IMG/VR virus record: IMGVR_UViG_3300042992_001103
Location: 1-36,735 of that record
Origin: a virus
Strand: one strand, 5' to 3'
DNA: 36,735 nucleotides
Part shown: piece after piece, positions 20,480-26,485 of the stretch
Position numbering within the stretch: position 1 is the stretch's first letter
Layout of the letters: each line of letters starts with the position of its first letter
The notes under the pieces: model-generated
Database searches by the model: none
What the model saw: only the letters and a program-made list of their open reading frames with translations
What the model was told of the DNA's origin: nothing
Translations under genes and position numbers: made by a program

Positions 20480-20968
20480 TAGTCCGACAATGCCGAGCCT
20501 TGGATAACGGCATAGCAAGCCCCGGTTAAGGGCCTGCCATGATGGAAAGATCGTCCGCATAAAGCAGTCGCCTGTGGTATCCGTCATCCCTTGCGGGAGT
20601 CAGCATGAGGGCCAGGTATTCTTTTGGCTTCGCCACCCTTGCTGTATCGTCAGCGCTGACAGACTCTCACACTCATCGTGTGACTCTTTAACCGAGGGAG
20701 CTTGCTCACCCCGGGCCTGTTGATGAATTGCCGCCATCACCTTTTACAGGGCTGCGGGTAACACCTTATCACGCCCCTATGCTGACGTGACAGAGGTTCA
20801 CGACACCCCGGCTCTAAGTCGGGCGCACCGTGAGGCCGCATACGCAAAGAAAAACCGAACGGTTGCGCGTTCGGTTATCTCCCAGTCTTCGGACTGGCCA
20901 TTCAGTGTCGCCCTTTCGGGTTTCGTGAACTTTGAAATTGTCTTCGCACGCAACTGCGATGTGCGTGC
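20480..20968 (-). ncRNA. Large structured RNA candidate, part resembling a group II intron 5' end
   Basis: About 490 bases carry at least ten strong hairpins: 20490-20513, 20587-20598, 20649-20660, 20667-20683, 20786-20802, 20853-20876, 20882-20897, 20911-20920 and 20946-20968, plus a GGC/GCC stem near 20626. Several have GNRA loops on the minus strand (TCCC-GCAA-GGGA, CCC-GAAA-GGG). After the terminator at 20846-20876 the minus strand reads GTGCGCCC (20828-20821), the group II GUGYG start. Its GCGCCC can pair with GGGGCGT at 20777-20771, as in known introns. No domain V and no reverse transcriptase gene are present, so it would be a remnant, an ORF-less derivative or a different RNA class. 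A plus-strand RNA is also possible (C-TTCG-G loop at 20888). Confidence 0.45.
20846..20876 (-). terminator. Rho-independent terminator on the minus strand
   Basis: On the minus strand AACCGAACG, a six-base loop and CGTTCGGTT form a 9-bp perfect stem that runs into TTTTTCTTT. It lies downstream of the virion/lysis operon, whose last gene ends at 21203, and probably ends that transcript. Confidence 0.75.
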
Positions 20969-21044
20969 TCTCAATCAACTTTCACCAAACCATGCAAGCA
21001 TTATTTTCTTGCGCAACGATCTTTTTTACAGTAGCGCACCCCTC

Positions 21045-21221
21045 ATGCCAAACAAACCAGAAGCCGAATTGACCCTTGAGGAAGAGCTCAAGCATATCGA
21101 GGCTGCCCGGATGGAAGCAGAGTTCGAGGAGTTGGAACGGAGGTCGCGCGAGTTCTTTGAAAGGCTTGAGAAGCCACCTGTGCGCCTCGTGGCAGCGTTT
21201 TCTTACGCTGAGGGTATCTGA
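21045..21221 (+). CDS. Small charged protein on the opposite strand, 58 residues
   Basis: This is the only plausible plus-strand gene right of 3.7 kb. The product starts MPNKPEAELTLEEELKHIEA and has a long E/R amphipathic helix (MEAEFEELERRSREFFERLE), then ends PVRLVAAFSYAEGI. The amino-acid pattern looks protein-like, but no ribosome site is visible. The frame also stays open upstream through the structured region (from 20787). It overlaps the 3' end of the convergent gene by 19 bases. It may be an independent accessory (moron-type) gene. Confidence 0.45.
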   Translation: MPNKPEAELTLEEELKHIEAARMEAEFEELERRSREFFERLEKPPVRLVAAFSYAEGI

Positions 21222-21853
21222 CTGAGGGACTCAGCAACAAACTCGTAGAGCTCGGCGAATTTCTCCAGCTCGCCGGCAATCTCTTCACGAGCCTCATCGG
21301 ACATCTTGCCGATCCCATCCTTCCCACCCACACGCCGCATCCAAACATCGAACTCCTGGCTAATGCCGTGGATGGTGAGAATCCCATGTGTCTGCTGTTT
21401 CACGACAGAAGGATCAATCACCTCCCCATGCTGAATGGATGCCTTGAGCTGCGAAGGACTGAGCTTCTGCTCGCTGGCAATTTCAGACCACTTCTCCATC
21501 TGCTTGGGAGTGATGCCGGACCTGGCCAGCACCACGTAATGCCCGGTGCTGAGGTTGTCTTTACGAAGGGTTTCGGGAATGGTATTCACATACATGGCCG
21601 TGGTGACATCTCCAAGGTCAAATTCAAGCTGGCCCAATGAAGCGCCAACCTTCTCTTTGCCGAACTTCAGATCACCAAACTTGAGGTATCCAGCAAAGCC
21701 GAGATCCATCCGCTCCTTACCCCACTTGAAGATGCGCAGCCCCTCGTGCCACTCCTCGTAGCTCATGTCGTCTTTGAGGACGACGCCCTGATCCGTCAGG
21801 GTGATGCTGGTGTTGGAAAACTCAATGGTGAGGTCGGTTGGGTTGGTGTGCAT
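21203..21853 (-). CDS. Hypothetical protein, 216 residues
   Basis: The N terminus is beta-rich (LTIEFSNTSITLTDQGVVLK). The middle carries a helix-turn-helix-like stretch (GITPKQMEKWSEIASEQKLS, then PSQLKASIQHGEVIDPS), and the C-terminal half is helical and acidic (DEAREEIAGELEKFAELYEF). I do not recognise a family; the middle hints at DNA binding. The start has the C/A leader AATACAAACCAA, but lies 58 bases inside the upstream gene. It ends the virion/lysis operon. Confidence 0.7.
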   Translation of the reverse strand: MHTNPTDLTIEFSNTSITLTDQGVVLKDDMSYEEWHEGLRIFKWGKERMDLGFAGYLKFGDLKFGKEKVGASLGQLEFDLGDVTTAMYVNTIPETLRKDNLSTGHYVVLARSGITPKQMEKWSEIASEQKLSPSQLKASIQHGEVIDPSVVKQQTHGILTIHGISQEFDVWMRRVGGKDGIGKMSDEAREEIAGELEKFAELYEFVAESLSQIPSA

Positions 21854-22506
21854 TTGGTTTGTATTGGTTTGAATTTACGAAGGCGCCAGTGGTCCATCTT
21901 GGCTTTCATTTTGTAGCGGACCTTTGCGATGGCGCTCTTCTGTCCCTCGGCTGGTATCGGAATTTGAAGAGACGTGCAACACTCATCTCGCCCCCTCTTT
22001 ATCCACTCCACCGAGCATCCACATTCCCTCGCGCTCGCTCTCATCGTTGGAAATCCATTTGCCATCGCAAGCCGTGGCACCGCATGTAAAATCTGGTGAA
22101 CCCTCGCCAGCACATTCCTCTTGTCCGCCTTGAGTATAAATCCTGTCACACGCCCCAACATCATCCCTCTCTCCATCTCAATCTCCCTCGCCATCGGCAT
22201 CATCAACATCTCCGCTGTTTTCCTGATGATCGGCTCATACTTGAATCCGATAACCTCGATGATCAGATCCAGGTGGGTGTCGATGGTAGCAGCCATATCA
22301 GGCGTGTAGCTCATGGTCGATGCCCCCTCATGAATCTCCACAGCAGCGGACATCGTTTCAGTTTCGGGACTGAGGCCCAGTTCAGCCACTTTCTTCTTCC
22401 ACGACTCCGGTGCCTTCTCCCACTCCTTACGATACTCAGCGCTGTGCGCCTGTTGTTTAGCCTCGTAGTTGGATTCGCCAGGTAGGGTTTGCACGAGGTC
22501 GGCCAC
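21796..22506 (-). CDS. Hypothetical protein, 236 residues, GTG start
   Basis: The frame begins with GTG; an internal ATG lies at codon 53 (MSAAVEIHEG). Residues about 70-140 are helical with many methionines (IIRKTAEMLMMPMAREIEME). Residues about 150-190 form a helix-turn-helix-like unit with cysteines (FPTMRASARECGCSVEWIKR). A basic tail (KMKAKMDHWRLRKFKPIQTK) ends in T/P-rich residues written by the next gene's leader. It could be a DNA-binding regulator or a second packaging-type protein; I cannot decide. Confidence 0.65.
   Translation of the reverse strand: MADLVQTLPGESNYEAKQQAHSAEYRKEWEKAPESWKKKVAELGLSPETETMSAAVEIHEGASTMSYTPDMAATIDTHLDLIIEVIGFKYEPIIRKTAEMLMMPMAREIEMERGMMLGRVTGFILKADKRNVLARVHQILHAVPRLAMANGFPTMRASARECGCSVEWIKRGRDECCTSLQIPIPAEGQKSAIAKVRYKMKAKMDHWRLRKFKPIQTKCTPTQPTSPLSFPTPASP
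21854..21872 (-). promoter_or_regulatory. C/A-rich translation leader inside the upstream gene
   Basis: On the minus strand AAACCAATACAAACCAA abuts the ATG at 21853. It is embedded in the 3' end of the upstream gene, where it encodes low-complexity T/P/Q residues. Confidence 0.5.
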
Positions 22507-22536
22507 TAGCAGGTCGCTAAATGCCTGTCAATAGAA

Positions 22537-23004
22537 TTATAGCCGCGCAGCTTGAGCGTGCATCCAGTCAAAGTCCTTTACCCTCCCAAGGCTTACGAAT
22601 CCTTCGCTCTCAAAGATGCGCCACATCGCCAAGTATTCAGGCCGTGCAAACCGCGCCGTCGCGCCCGTCTCGCGGAGCGTGTTGCGATCTGGATCGAGGT
22701 CAATCGCCACTCCGTAACTATGGATGCTCCACGATGACTTGCTTCCCCGCTTCAATCTCACGTTCAAACACCCACCGAACAGGTCAATACCGAGTTCATG
22801 TAGTCTGTCGTATCCATACTCCGAAAGCAGCTTGGCGAAGATGCGCCGCATCGGGACGGCAACCTTTTCGTGACAGGTGATCTTTTGAAGCGACACGCTT
22901 TTATCCCACGCCAGCCGCATCGGGTAGGGTAACTGAATCGAGGTTTGATTCTCGCCCTTCGCGCCGAAAAACTTCGGGCACTCTGCTTCGGTAGGCCAAG
23001 TCAT
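22537..23004 (-). CDS. M15-family peptidase endolysin (VanY-like, L-Ala-D-Glu or D-Ala-D-Ala peptidase)
   Basis: From the ATG at 23004 the product is 155 residues. The zinc site is S-x-H95-S-Y-G-x-A-x-D102 in SSWSIHSYGVAIDLDPDRN, with the second histidine H149 in FDWMHAQ, matching the M15/VanY pattern. It would cut peptide bonds of the host cell wall at lysis. Longer in-frame starts upstream run through the holin gene and have no support; the chosen ATG overlaps the holin stop (ATGA). It follows the holin directly, a standard lysis pair. Confidence 0.9.
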   Translation of the reverse strand: MTWPTEAECPKFFGAKGENQTSIQLPYPMRLAWDKSVSLQKITCHEKVAVPMRRIFAKLLSEYGYDRLHELGIDLFGGCLNVRLKRGSKSSWSIHSYGVAIDLDPDRNTLRETGATARFARPEYLAMWRIFESEGFVSLGRVKDFDWMHAQAARL

Positions 23005-23432
23005 CGGAACGCAACCTCCGTGTCTTTTTTGATCGGAGCATACGAAGGATCGTTGAGGTATTTTTCCTCGTTCTCCTTGATGATGCGCTGGATGTCCTCG
23101 CGGGTTTCCTTCACTTCGCTCTTTGAGAAACTCGCTGCGTTTTGCACAAGGTTTTGCGTGGCCTGAGTCGCAGCGCTGCTGAAATTGGTTGCTGTCTGAA
23201 CGCCGAGATATGCCAGCAGTATTGTAGCAACCGTCCACTGAAAATGCTGTGTAATCGAGACGAAGGCGGCGATCTGCGCGGGGTCTTTGATGGTGTAGAG
23301 GCTGGCAACAACCGCCCAATAGATACACCACTCCGCATACAACGCGAACAACGTCATCAGAAACTTCCGCGATGTGAAGTTGGTCAGCAGCGTCTTTAGC
23401 AATCGAGCGAGGAATGATTGGTAGGCGTTCAT
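23001..23432 (-). CDS. Holin-like membrane protein
   Basis: The 143-residue protein has a basic N terminus (MNAYQSFLARLLKTLLTNFT), two hydrophobic segments (FALYAEWCIYWAVVASLY and TVATILLAYLGVQTATNF) and a charged C-terminal coiled coil (KSEVKETREDIQRIIKENEE). Two membrane segments with a cytoplasmic charged tail just before an endolysin gene fit a class II-type holin. Length is somewhat above average for holins. A 20-base hairpin lies just upstream of the start. Confidence 0.75.
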   Translation of the reverse strand: MNAYQSFLARLLKTLLTNFTSRKFLMTLFALYAEWCIYWAVVASLYTIKDPAQIAAFVSITQHFQWTVATILLAYLGVQTATNFSSAATQATQNLVQNAASFSKSEVKETREDIQRIIKENEEKYLNDPSYAPIKKDTEVAFR

Positions 23433-23440
23433 AGCGGTTT

Positions 23441-23460
23441 GCGTCTCATGCGTGAGACGC
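23441..23460. promoter_or_regulatory. Perfect 8-bp stem hairpin upstream of holin
   Basis: GCGTCTCA-TGCG-TGAGACGC forms a perfect hairpin in the 43-base gap between 23476 and the holin start, nine bases before the ATG. The GTCTCA word recurs just beside it. No T-run follows, so control of translation or a protein-binding site is more likely than termination. Confidence 0.6.
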
Positions 23461-23475
23461 TATATGAGTTGTGTC

Positions 23476-23997
23476 TCATAATAGACGGTTTATGAGGATG
23501 AACAAACATTGCGCTGCCGAAAGCCCTGCCGCCAGCGATGCGGTGAACCGATATGCGATAGCGTAGGGCGCGGTTGTGAATAGCGGAATCTTGCCGAGCA
23601 ACTGCCACACCCAACCAAAGACGACGCCGACTACGCACGCCAGAACGACTCGCCCGAATGTCTGCCAGCGTTCCAGCTTCGCCGCTTGTGTGGCGATTGT
23701 AGCAGCCTGTGCATCCATTTCCCGCTGCACCTTCGCTGTCTCTATGATTGCGGTTACGTGTCCCTTCTGCGCGTCAATCAGCGCATCGGAAATCTTCGCA
23801 GTAGTGCCGTAGATTGTCTCGTTCAAGATGCGGAGTGATGCCGTCTCATCCTTCGCCTTTTTCGCTTCCGCTTGGATGCCTTTCACGTAGGAGATGATCT
23901 CCGCTTTCTTCGCGGCGGCTACGGCTTCCGGCGTTGGTTCCGCACGCGAAATTACCGCGAGGAAGATGATCACGAAGCCGATGAAGAAAAGTTTCAT
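23476..23997 (-). CDS. Signal-peptide membrane protein with coiled coil, lysis region
   Basis: The 173-residue protein starts with a signal peptide (MKLFFIGFVIIFLAVISRAE), followed by a long helix (EAVAAAKKAEIISYVKGIQA and AQAATIATQAAKLERWQTF). The C-terminal half has two hydrophobic segments (VVLACVVGVVFGWVWQLLGK and ASLAAGLSAAQCLFILIN). It sits between a lipoprotein gene and the holin. It may be a spanin-type or second holin-associated protein; this order is unusual for Rz. It overlaps the lipoprotein gene by four bases. Confidence 0.65.
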   Translation of the reverse strand: MKLFFIGFVIIFLAVISRAEPTPEAVAAAKKAEIISYVKGIQAEAKKAKDETASLRILNETIYGTTAKISDALIDAQKGHVTAIIETAKVQREMDAQAATIATQAAKLERWQTFGRVVLACVVGVVFGWVWQLLGKIPLFTTAPYAIAYRFTASLAAGLSAAQCLFILINRLL

Positions 23998-24236
23998 TGT
24001 AGCAGTTCCAGCAGCTTGATCGTTTTGAAGTCAATCGTGTCGAGGCTCCGATCCAGCTTTACCACTCCTTTGCCCATGCCTCGCGCCAACTCGCGCACCT
24101 TGGCGTTGTCAGCGGCAGCTTGTTCTGTGGATGCCTTGGCTTGCTTGAGCGCGGCGACGAGTGGCGCGGTGGCTGCGCCCTTGGGTGTGGAGCATCCCGT
24201 GAGCGCGAAGCAGGCGATGATCAGGAGCGTTTTCAT
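23994..24236 (-). CDS. Small lipoprotein, outer-membrane spanin-like
   Basis: MKTLLIIACFALTGCSTPKG contains a lipobox (ALTGC), so the mature protein is anchored by C15. The rest is a helical coiled coil (LVAALKQAKASTEQAAADNA). A short lipoprotein next to an inner-membrane coiled-coil protein in a lysis module fits an o-spanin (Rz1 type), which fuses the inner and outer membranes. It is longer than most Rz1 proteins and lacks their proline richness, so the call is tentative. Confidence 0.65.
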   Translation of the reverse strand: MKTLLIIACFALTGCSTPKGAATAPLVAALKQAKASTEQAAADNAKVRELARGMGKGVVKLDRSLDTIDFKTIKLLELLQ

Positions 24237-24532
24237 AGCGGCTTTTGCCCCTTGGTGAGTAGATCGAGCGTGATGGTGACGCGCTCCTGACTCCGCACCA
24301 TTTGCTGATGCCCGTCTGCAAGTTTGCGAAGCGCATCCGCGTTTGTTGCCGCTGCCGTCTCCACGTAGGTGATGCGGAGGTCTTGCTTAGCCTGCACAAT
24401 CTGCGATTGCGTCCAAACGACGAGTGCGCCAATCAGCATCGTGCCCGCCGTGAGCAGATGCCCAAGGTTGATTGTCCCGTCAAAACGGAGTTTGCGGGCT
24501 TGTTGTTCAGTTTGCTGTTCGGCTCCGTTCAT
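24233..24532 (-). CDS. Single-pass membrane protein, 99 residues
   Basis: The N-terminal 20 residues are polar, then NLGHLLTAGTMLIGALVVWT forms one membrane segment. A periplasmic helix follows (RKLADGHQQMVRSQERVTIT). This layout fits an i-spanin or a holin-associated protein, and the lipoprotein follows immediately with a four-base overlap. If the pair are spanins, this would be the inner-membrane partner. Confidence 0.6.
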   Translation of the reverse strand: MNGAEQQTEQQARKLRFDGTINLGHLLTAGTMLIGALVVWTQSQIVQAKQDLRITYVETAAATNADALRKLADGHQQMVRSQERVTITLDLLTKGQKPL

Positions 24533-24535
24533 AAT

Positions 24536-24610
24536 TTATGCGAGTTCGAGTTGCGCCGCGAGTGCGTCGGCTCTGGCTTTCGCTTCTGCGACTATGGGGA
24601 TTTTGAGCAT
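24536..24610 (-). CDS. Possible 24-residue leader or connector peptide
   Basis: An ATG overlaps the preceding stop (TAATG) and the frame runs 24 codons (MLKIPIVAEAKARADALAAQ) to TAA four bases before the next start. It fills the gap exactly, which is why I list it, but it has no other support. Confidence 0.3.
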   Translation of the reverse strand: MLKIPIVAEAKARADALAAQLELA

Positions 24611-25035
24611 TACGGGAAGAGCGCGAGGATTTCCGCTTTCTTAGCCGTCCACGTTGCCAGGGCATCGGGTGAAGTTCCCGGCACCTCGGCGGGAATGGCA
24701 ATCATCTGCACGGTCAACTTGGCGGCGGCGATGTCGCCACGGCGGATGTGATTGACTACGGTATCGTAGGCAGAACCAAAGGCCCATTTTCCGCCGTCGC
24801 TGAAATTGGCGTATGCTGCTTTGAGCGACACCAGCAAGTCGGCGGCAACTCGCTTCGCTTCCTGCTTCGACAAGACTTCCGGCCATGCTGCGAGCAAGGT
24901 TTCGTTGCTTGGTTGCGCGCCGAGCGCGGCGACATTCCAGTTGGTGACTTGCTGCTCGCCGCCGACACTGGAAACCCGATAGTCATCGCGACTGGCGTTA
25001 GGGAAAAGAAACTGGATACAGGATGCTAGGTTCAT
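24610..25035 (-). CDS. Hypothetical protein of the tail/lysis junction, 141 residues
   Basis: The ATG at 25035 overlaps the upstream stop (ATGA); the product begins MNLASCIQFLFPNASRDDYR. The first half reads as a small domain with WNVAALGAQPSNETLLAAWP, similar to the short phage proteins behind tail fibre genes. The second half is helical. It may be a fibre chaperone or assembly protein, judged only from position. Confidence 0.6.
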   Translation of the reverse strand: MNLASCIQFLFPNASRDDYRVSSVGGEQQVTNWNVAALGAQPSNETLLAAWPEVLSKQEAKRVAADLLVSLKAAYANFSDGGKWAFGSAYDTVVNHIRRGDIAAAKLTVQMIAIPAEVPGTSPDALATWTAKKAEILALFP

Positions 25036-25865
25036 GGCGTTAGGTATTTGACTGTCCAACTGGAAACCCCCAATGCGCTGAGTGTAGCACCGCCAGCATT
25101 ATCTTGTAAGCTTCCTTCTATTACAACGGTATCGCCCGCTGCCACTGTCAGCGGGAAATTAAAGGGCACTCCGATTGTCCCATCTCCCCAATTGCTAGTA
25201 AATTGAGCCGCGCCTAAATCCTGCGAGGAATTGCCGTTTTTGCTATAAAACACATCCCCGCGTATGTCGTATTCCGTGCCGCCACTTTTGTAGAAAAACA
25301 CGATCCCGCTCAATAGAACTGTCCCTGCCCTTGGTGCGGTAAATAGGCCATAGTCGCCATCCAATGCGCTCGCCATCGAACCAACTGCACCTTGGAAAAG
25401 CAATGTCTCGGTTGTGTTGTAGGTGAGTGACTGATTGCTGCCGAGTGTAGCGGTGAACTCCAAGGCAGGCGAAAGTCCCACCACATCCCAAGCCGCCGCT
25501 GTGGTGTCTGCGGAAATGCTTCGGCAAATCAGCGTCACCGACTGTCCGCTGGCGAGTCTGAGAATGTTATCGACTGTGCTGCTACTAGTCAGTATTATAA
25601 TATCCGAGGACTTGTTAATAAAAGTTGTTGCCCAACCAACTACAAGTGTAGTGACATTTGGGAGAACGTAATTCTGCTGATTGGAGCCTGTCGCCTCCTG
25701 TGTGCTCGCGCTTGTGACAGTAAGCGTCGTGGTGGCATTTGCCGTAACGGTCGTGGCGAAGATGGGGCGGGCGAGGATGCCCGTGCCGACGCCCGCGCCG
25801 AGCGTCATTTCAGACGGCTCGATGGTGGTGCCGAGAACGGAAGATGGAACGTAGGAACTTGGCAT
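25032..25865 (-). CDS. Receptor-binding-type protein with C1q/TNF-like domain
   Basis: The 277-residue protein has a threonine-rich N-terminal part (TVTANATTTLTVTSASTQEA). The C-terminal domain, about residues 140-277, has YNTTETLLFQGAVGSMASAL, DGDYGLFTAPRAGTVLLSGI and VFYSKNGNSSQDLG in the order of the C1q/TNF jelly roll. In virion proteins this fold is a trimeric head for host binding. It lies immediately downstream of the fibre genes. The likely role is fibre tip or adhesin; the C1q call is by pattern and needs a structure comparison. Confidence 0.6.
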   Translation of the reverse strand: MPSSYVPSSVLGTTIEPSEMTLGAGVGTGILARPIFATTVTANATTTLTVTSASTQEATGSNQQNYVLPNVTTLVVGWATTFINKSSDIIILTSSSTVDNILRLASGQSVTLICRSISADTTAAAWDVVGLSPALEFTATLGSNQSLTYNTTETLLFQGAVGSMASALDGDYGLFTAPRAGTVLLSGIVFFYKSGGTEYDIRGDVFYSKNGNSSQDLGAAQFTSNWGDGTIGVPFNFPLTVAAGDTVVIEGSLQDNAGGATLSALGVSSWTVKYLTP

Positions 25866-25869
25866 GAGA

Positions 25870-26160
25870 TTAGGTCAACCAGCGCACGTAAGCCGTGCCC
25901 GGTGTGGCAGTGGTGATGGTGACGGTGGCGAGTAGGGTATTGTCGTCGCTGTCGGAGAACCCAGCAGGGACAGTAAGGCCGCCGATGGTTCCGGTTCCGG
26001 TGAGGATGGTAGCCGTCCAACCTTTCGCGCCAACGGGAATCACTTGGCTCTGGCCTGCCGTGAGCAACGTGAAGTTGTTCGTCACTTGATCGTCCATTGC
26101 AATCACGGTTCCGGCGAAATTGGGTTTGCCCGCATTCGGTATCGTAAGGTCTAGTGGCAT
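25870..26160 (-). CDS. Small fibre-region protein, 96 residues
   Basis: Beta-rich product (TVIAMDDQVTNNFTLLTAGQ and ATVTITTATPGTAYVRWLT) with glycine/threonine turns. It starts MPLDLTIPNAGKPNF. It is probably a virion decoration or fibre component, from its place between fibre genes and its composition. The ATG follows an A-rich ATATACCAAACAAAAAT context without a ribosome site. Confidence 0.6.
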   Translation of the reverse strand: MPLDLTIPNAGKPNFAGTVIAMDDQVTNNFTLLTAGQSQVIPVGAKGWTATILTGTGTIGGLTVPAGFSDSDDNTLLATVTITTATPGTAYVRWLT

Positions 26161-26188
26161 ATTTTTGTTTGGTATATCATGTCGTCAC

Positions 26189-26467
26189 TCATGCGAGTGC
26201 GGCGATCTCCGCTTCCGCCTCTGCCTTTTTAGCAAGTGCGGCGGCGAGCTTCTTTTCGTTCTCAGTTTGCAGCGCAGCAGCGCGCATCGCTGTCAGCTTG
26301 GCAATGTCGCCCTCGTCAAAGGCGGCGGATGCTTCTGCGAGCAGCGCGGCGAGTCGGCTGCACTCGGCTGATAATTCCGCAAACGCCGCATCCTTCGCGT
26401 CGAGTTGCGCTTTGATGTCGAGCCATAGCTGGCCGGATTCGGTTTGGATTTGAAACAGTGATTTCAT
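26189..26467 (-). CDS. Coiled-coil protein, 92 residues, fibre region
   Basis: Nearly the whole product is a helix (AQLDAKDAAFAELSAECSRL and LQTENEKKLAAALAKKAEAE). Its start is preceded by AACCCACAACCCACAAACCC, a C/A leader. It may be a fibre assembly chaperone or a structural helix. No family recognised. Confidence 0.65.
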   Translation of the reverse strand: MKSLFQIQTESGQLWLDIKAQLDAKDAAFAELSAECSRLAALLAEASAAFDEGDIAKLTAMRAAALQTENEKKLAAALAKKAEAEAEIAALA

Positions 26468-26485
26468 GGGTTTGTGGGTTGTGGG

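Noticed and set aside
20480-20830. RNase P RNA, tmRNA, cobalamin riboswitch or tRNA in the structured region
   Set aside because: Some words resemble parts of these RNAs, but the conserved cores (for example a T-arm with GTTCRANNC, or the B12 box) are not present.
20787-21221. Plus-strand frame of 144 codons as one gene
   Set aside because: The first 86 codons run through strong hairpins and a minus-strand terminator and give a composition unlike a protein; only the last 58 codons look protein-like.
22537-23331. Endolysin starting at 23331 with 264 residues
   Set aside because: The first 109 codons overlap the holin gene in another frame; the ATG at 23004 has the ATGA overlap and gives a normal M15 protein.
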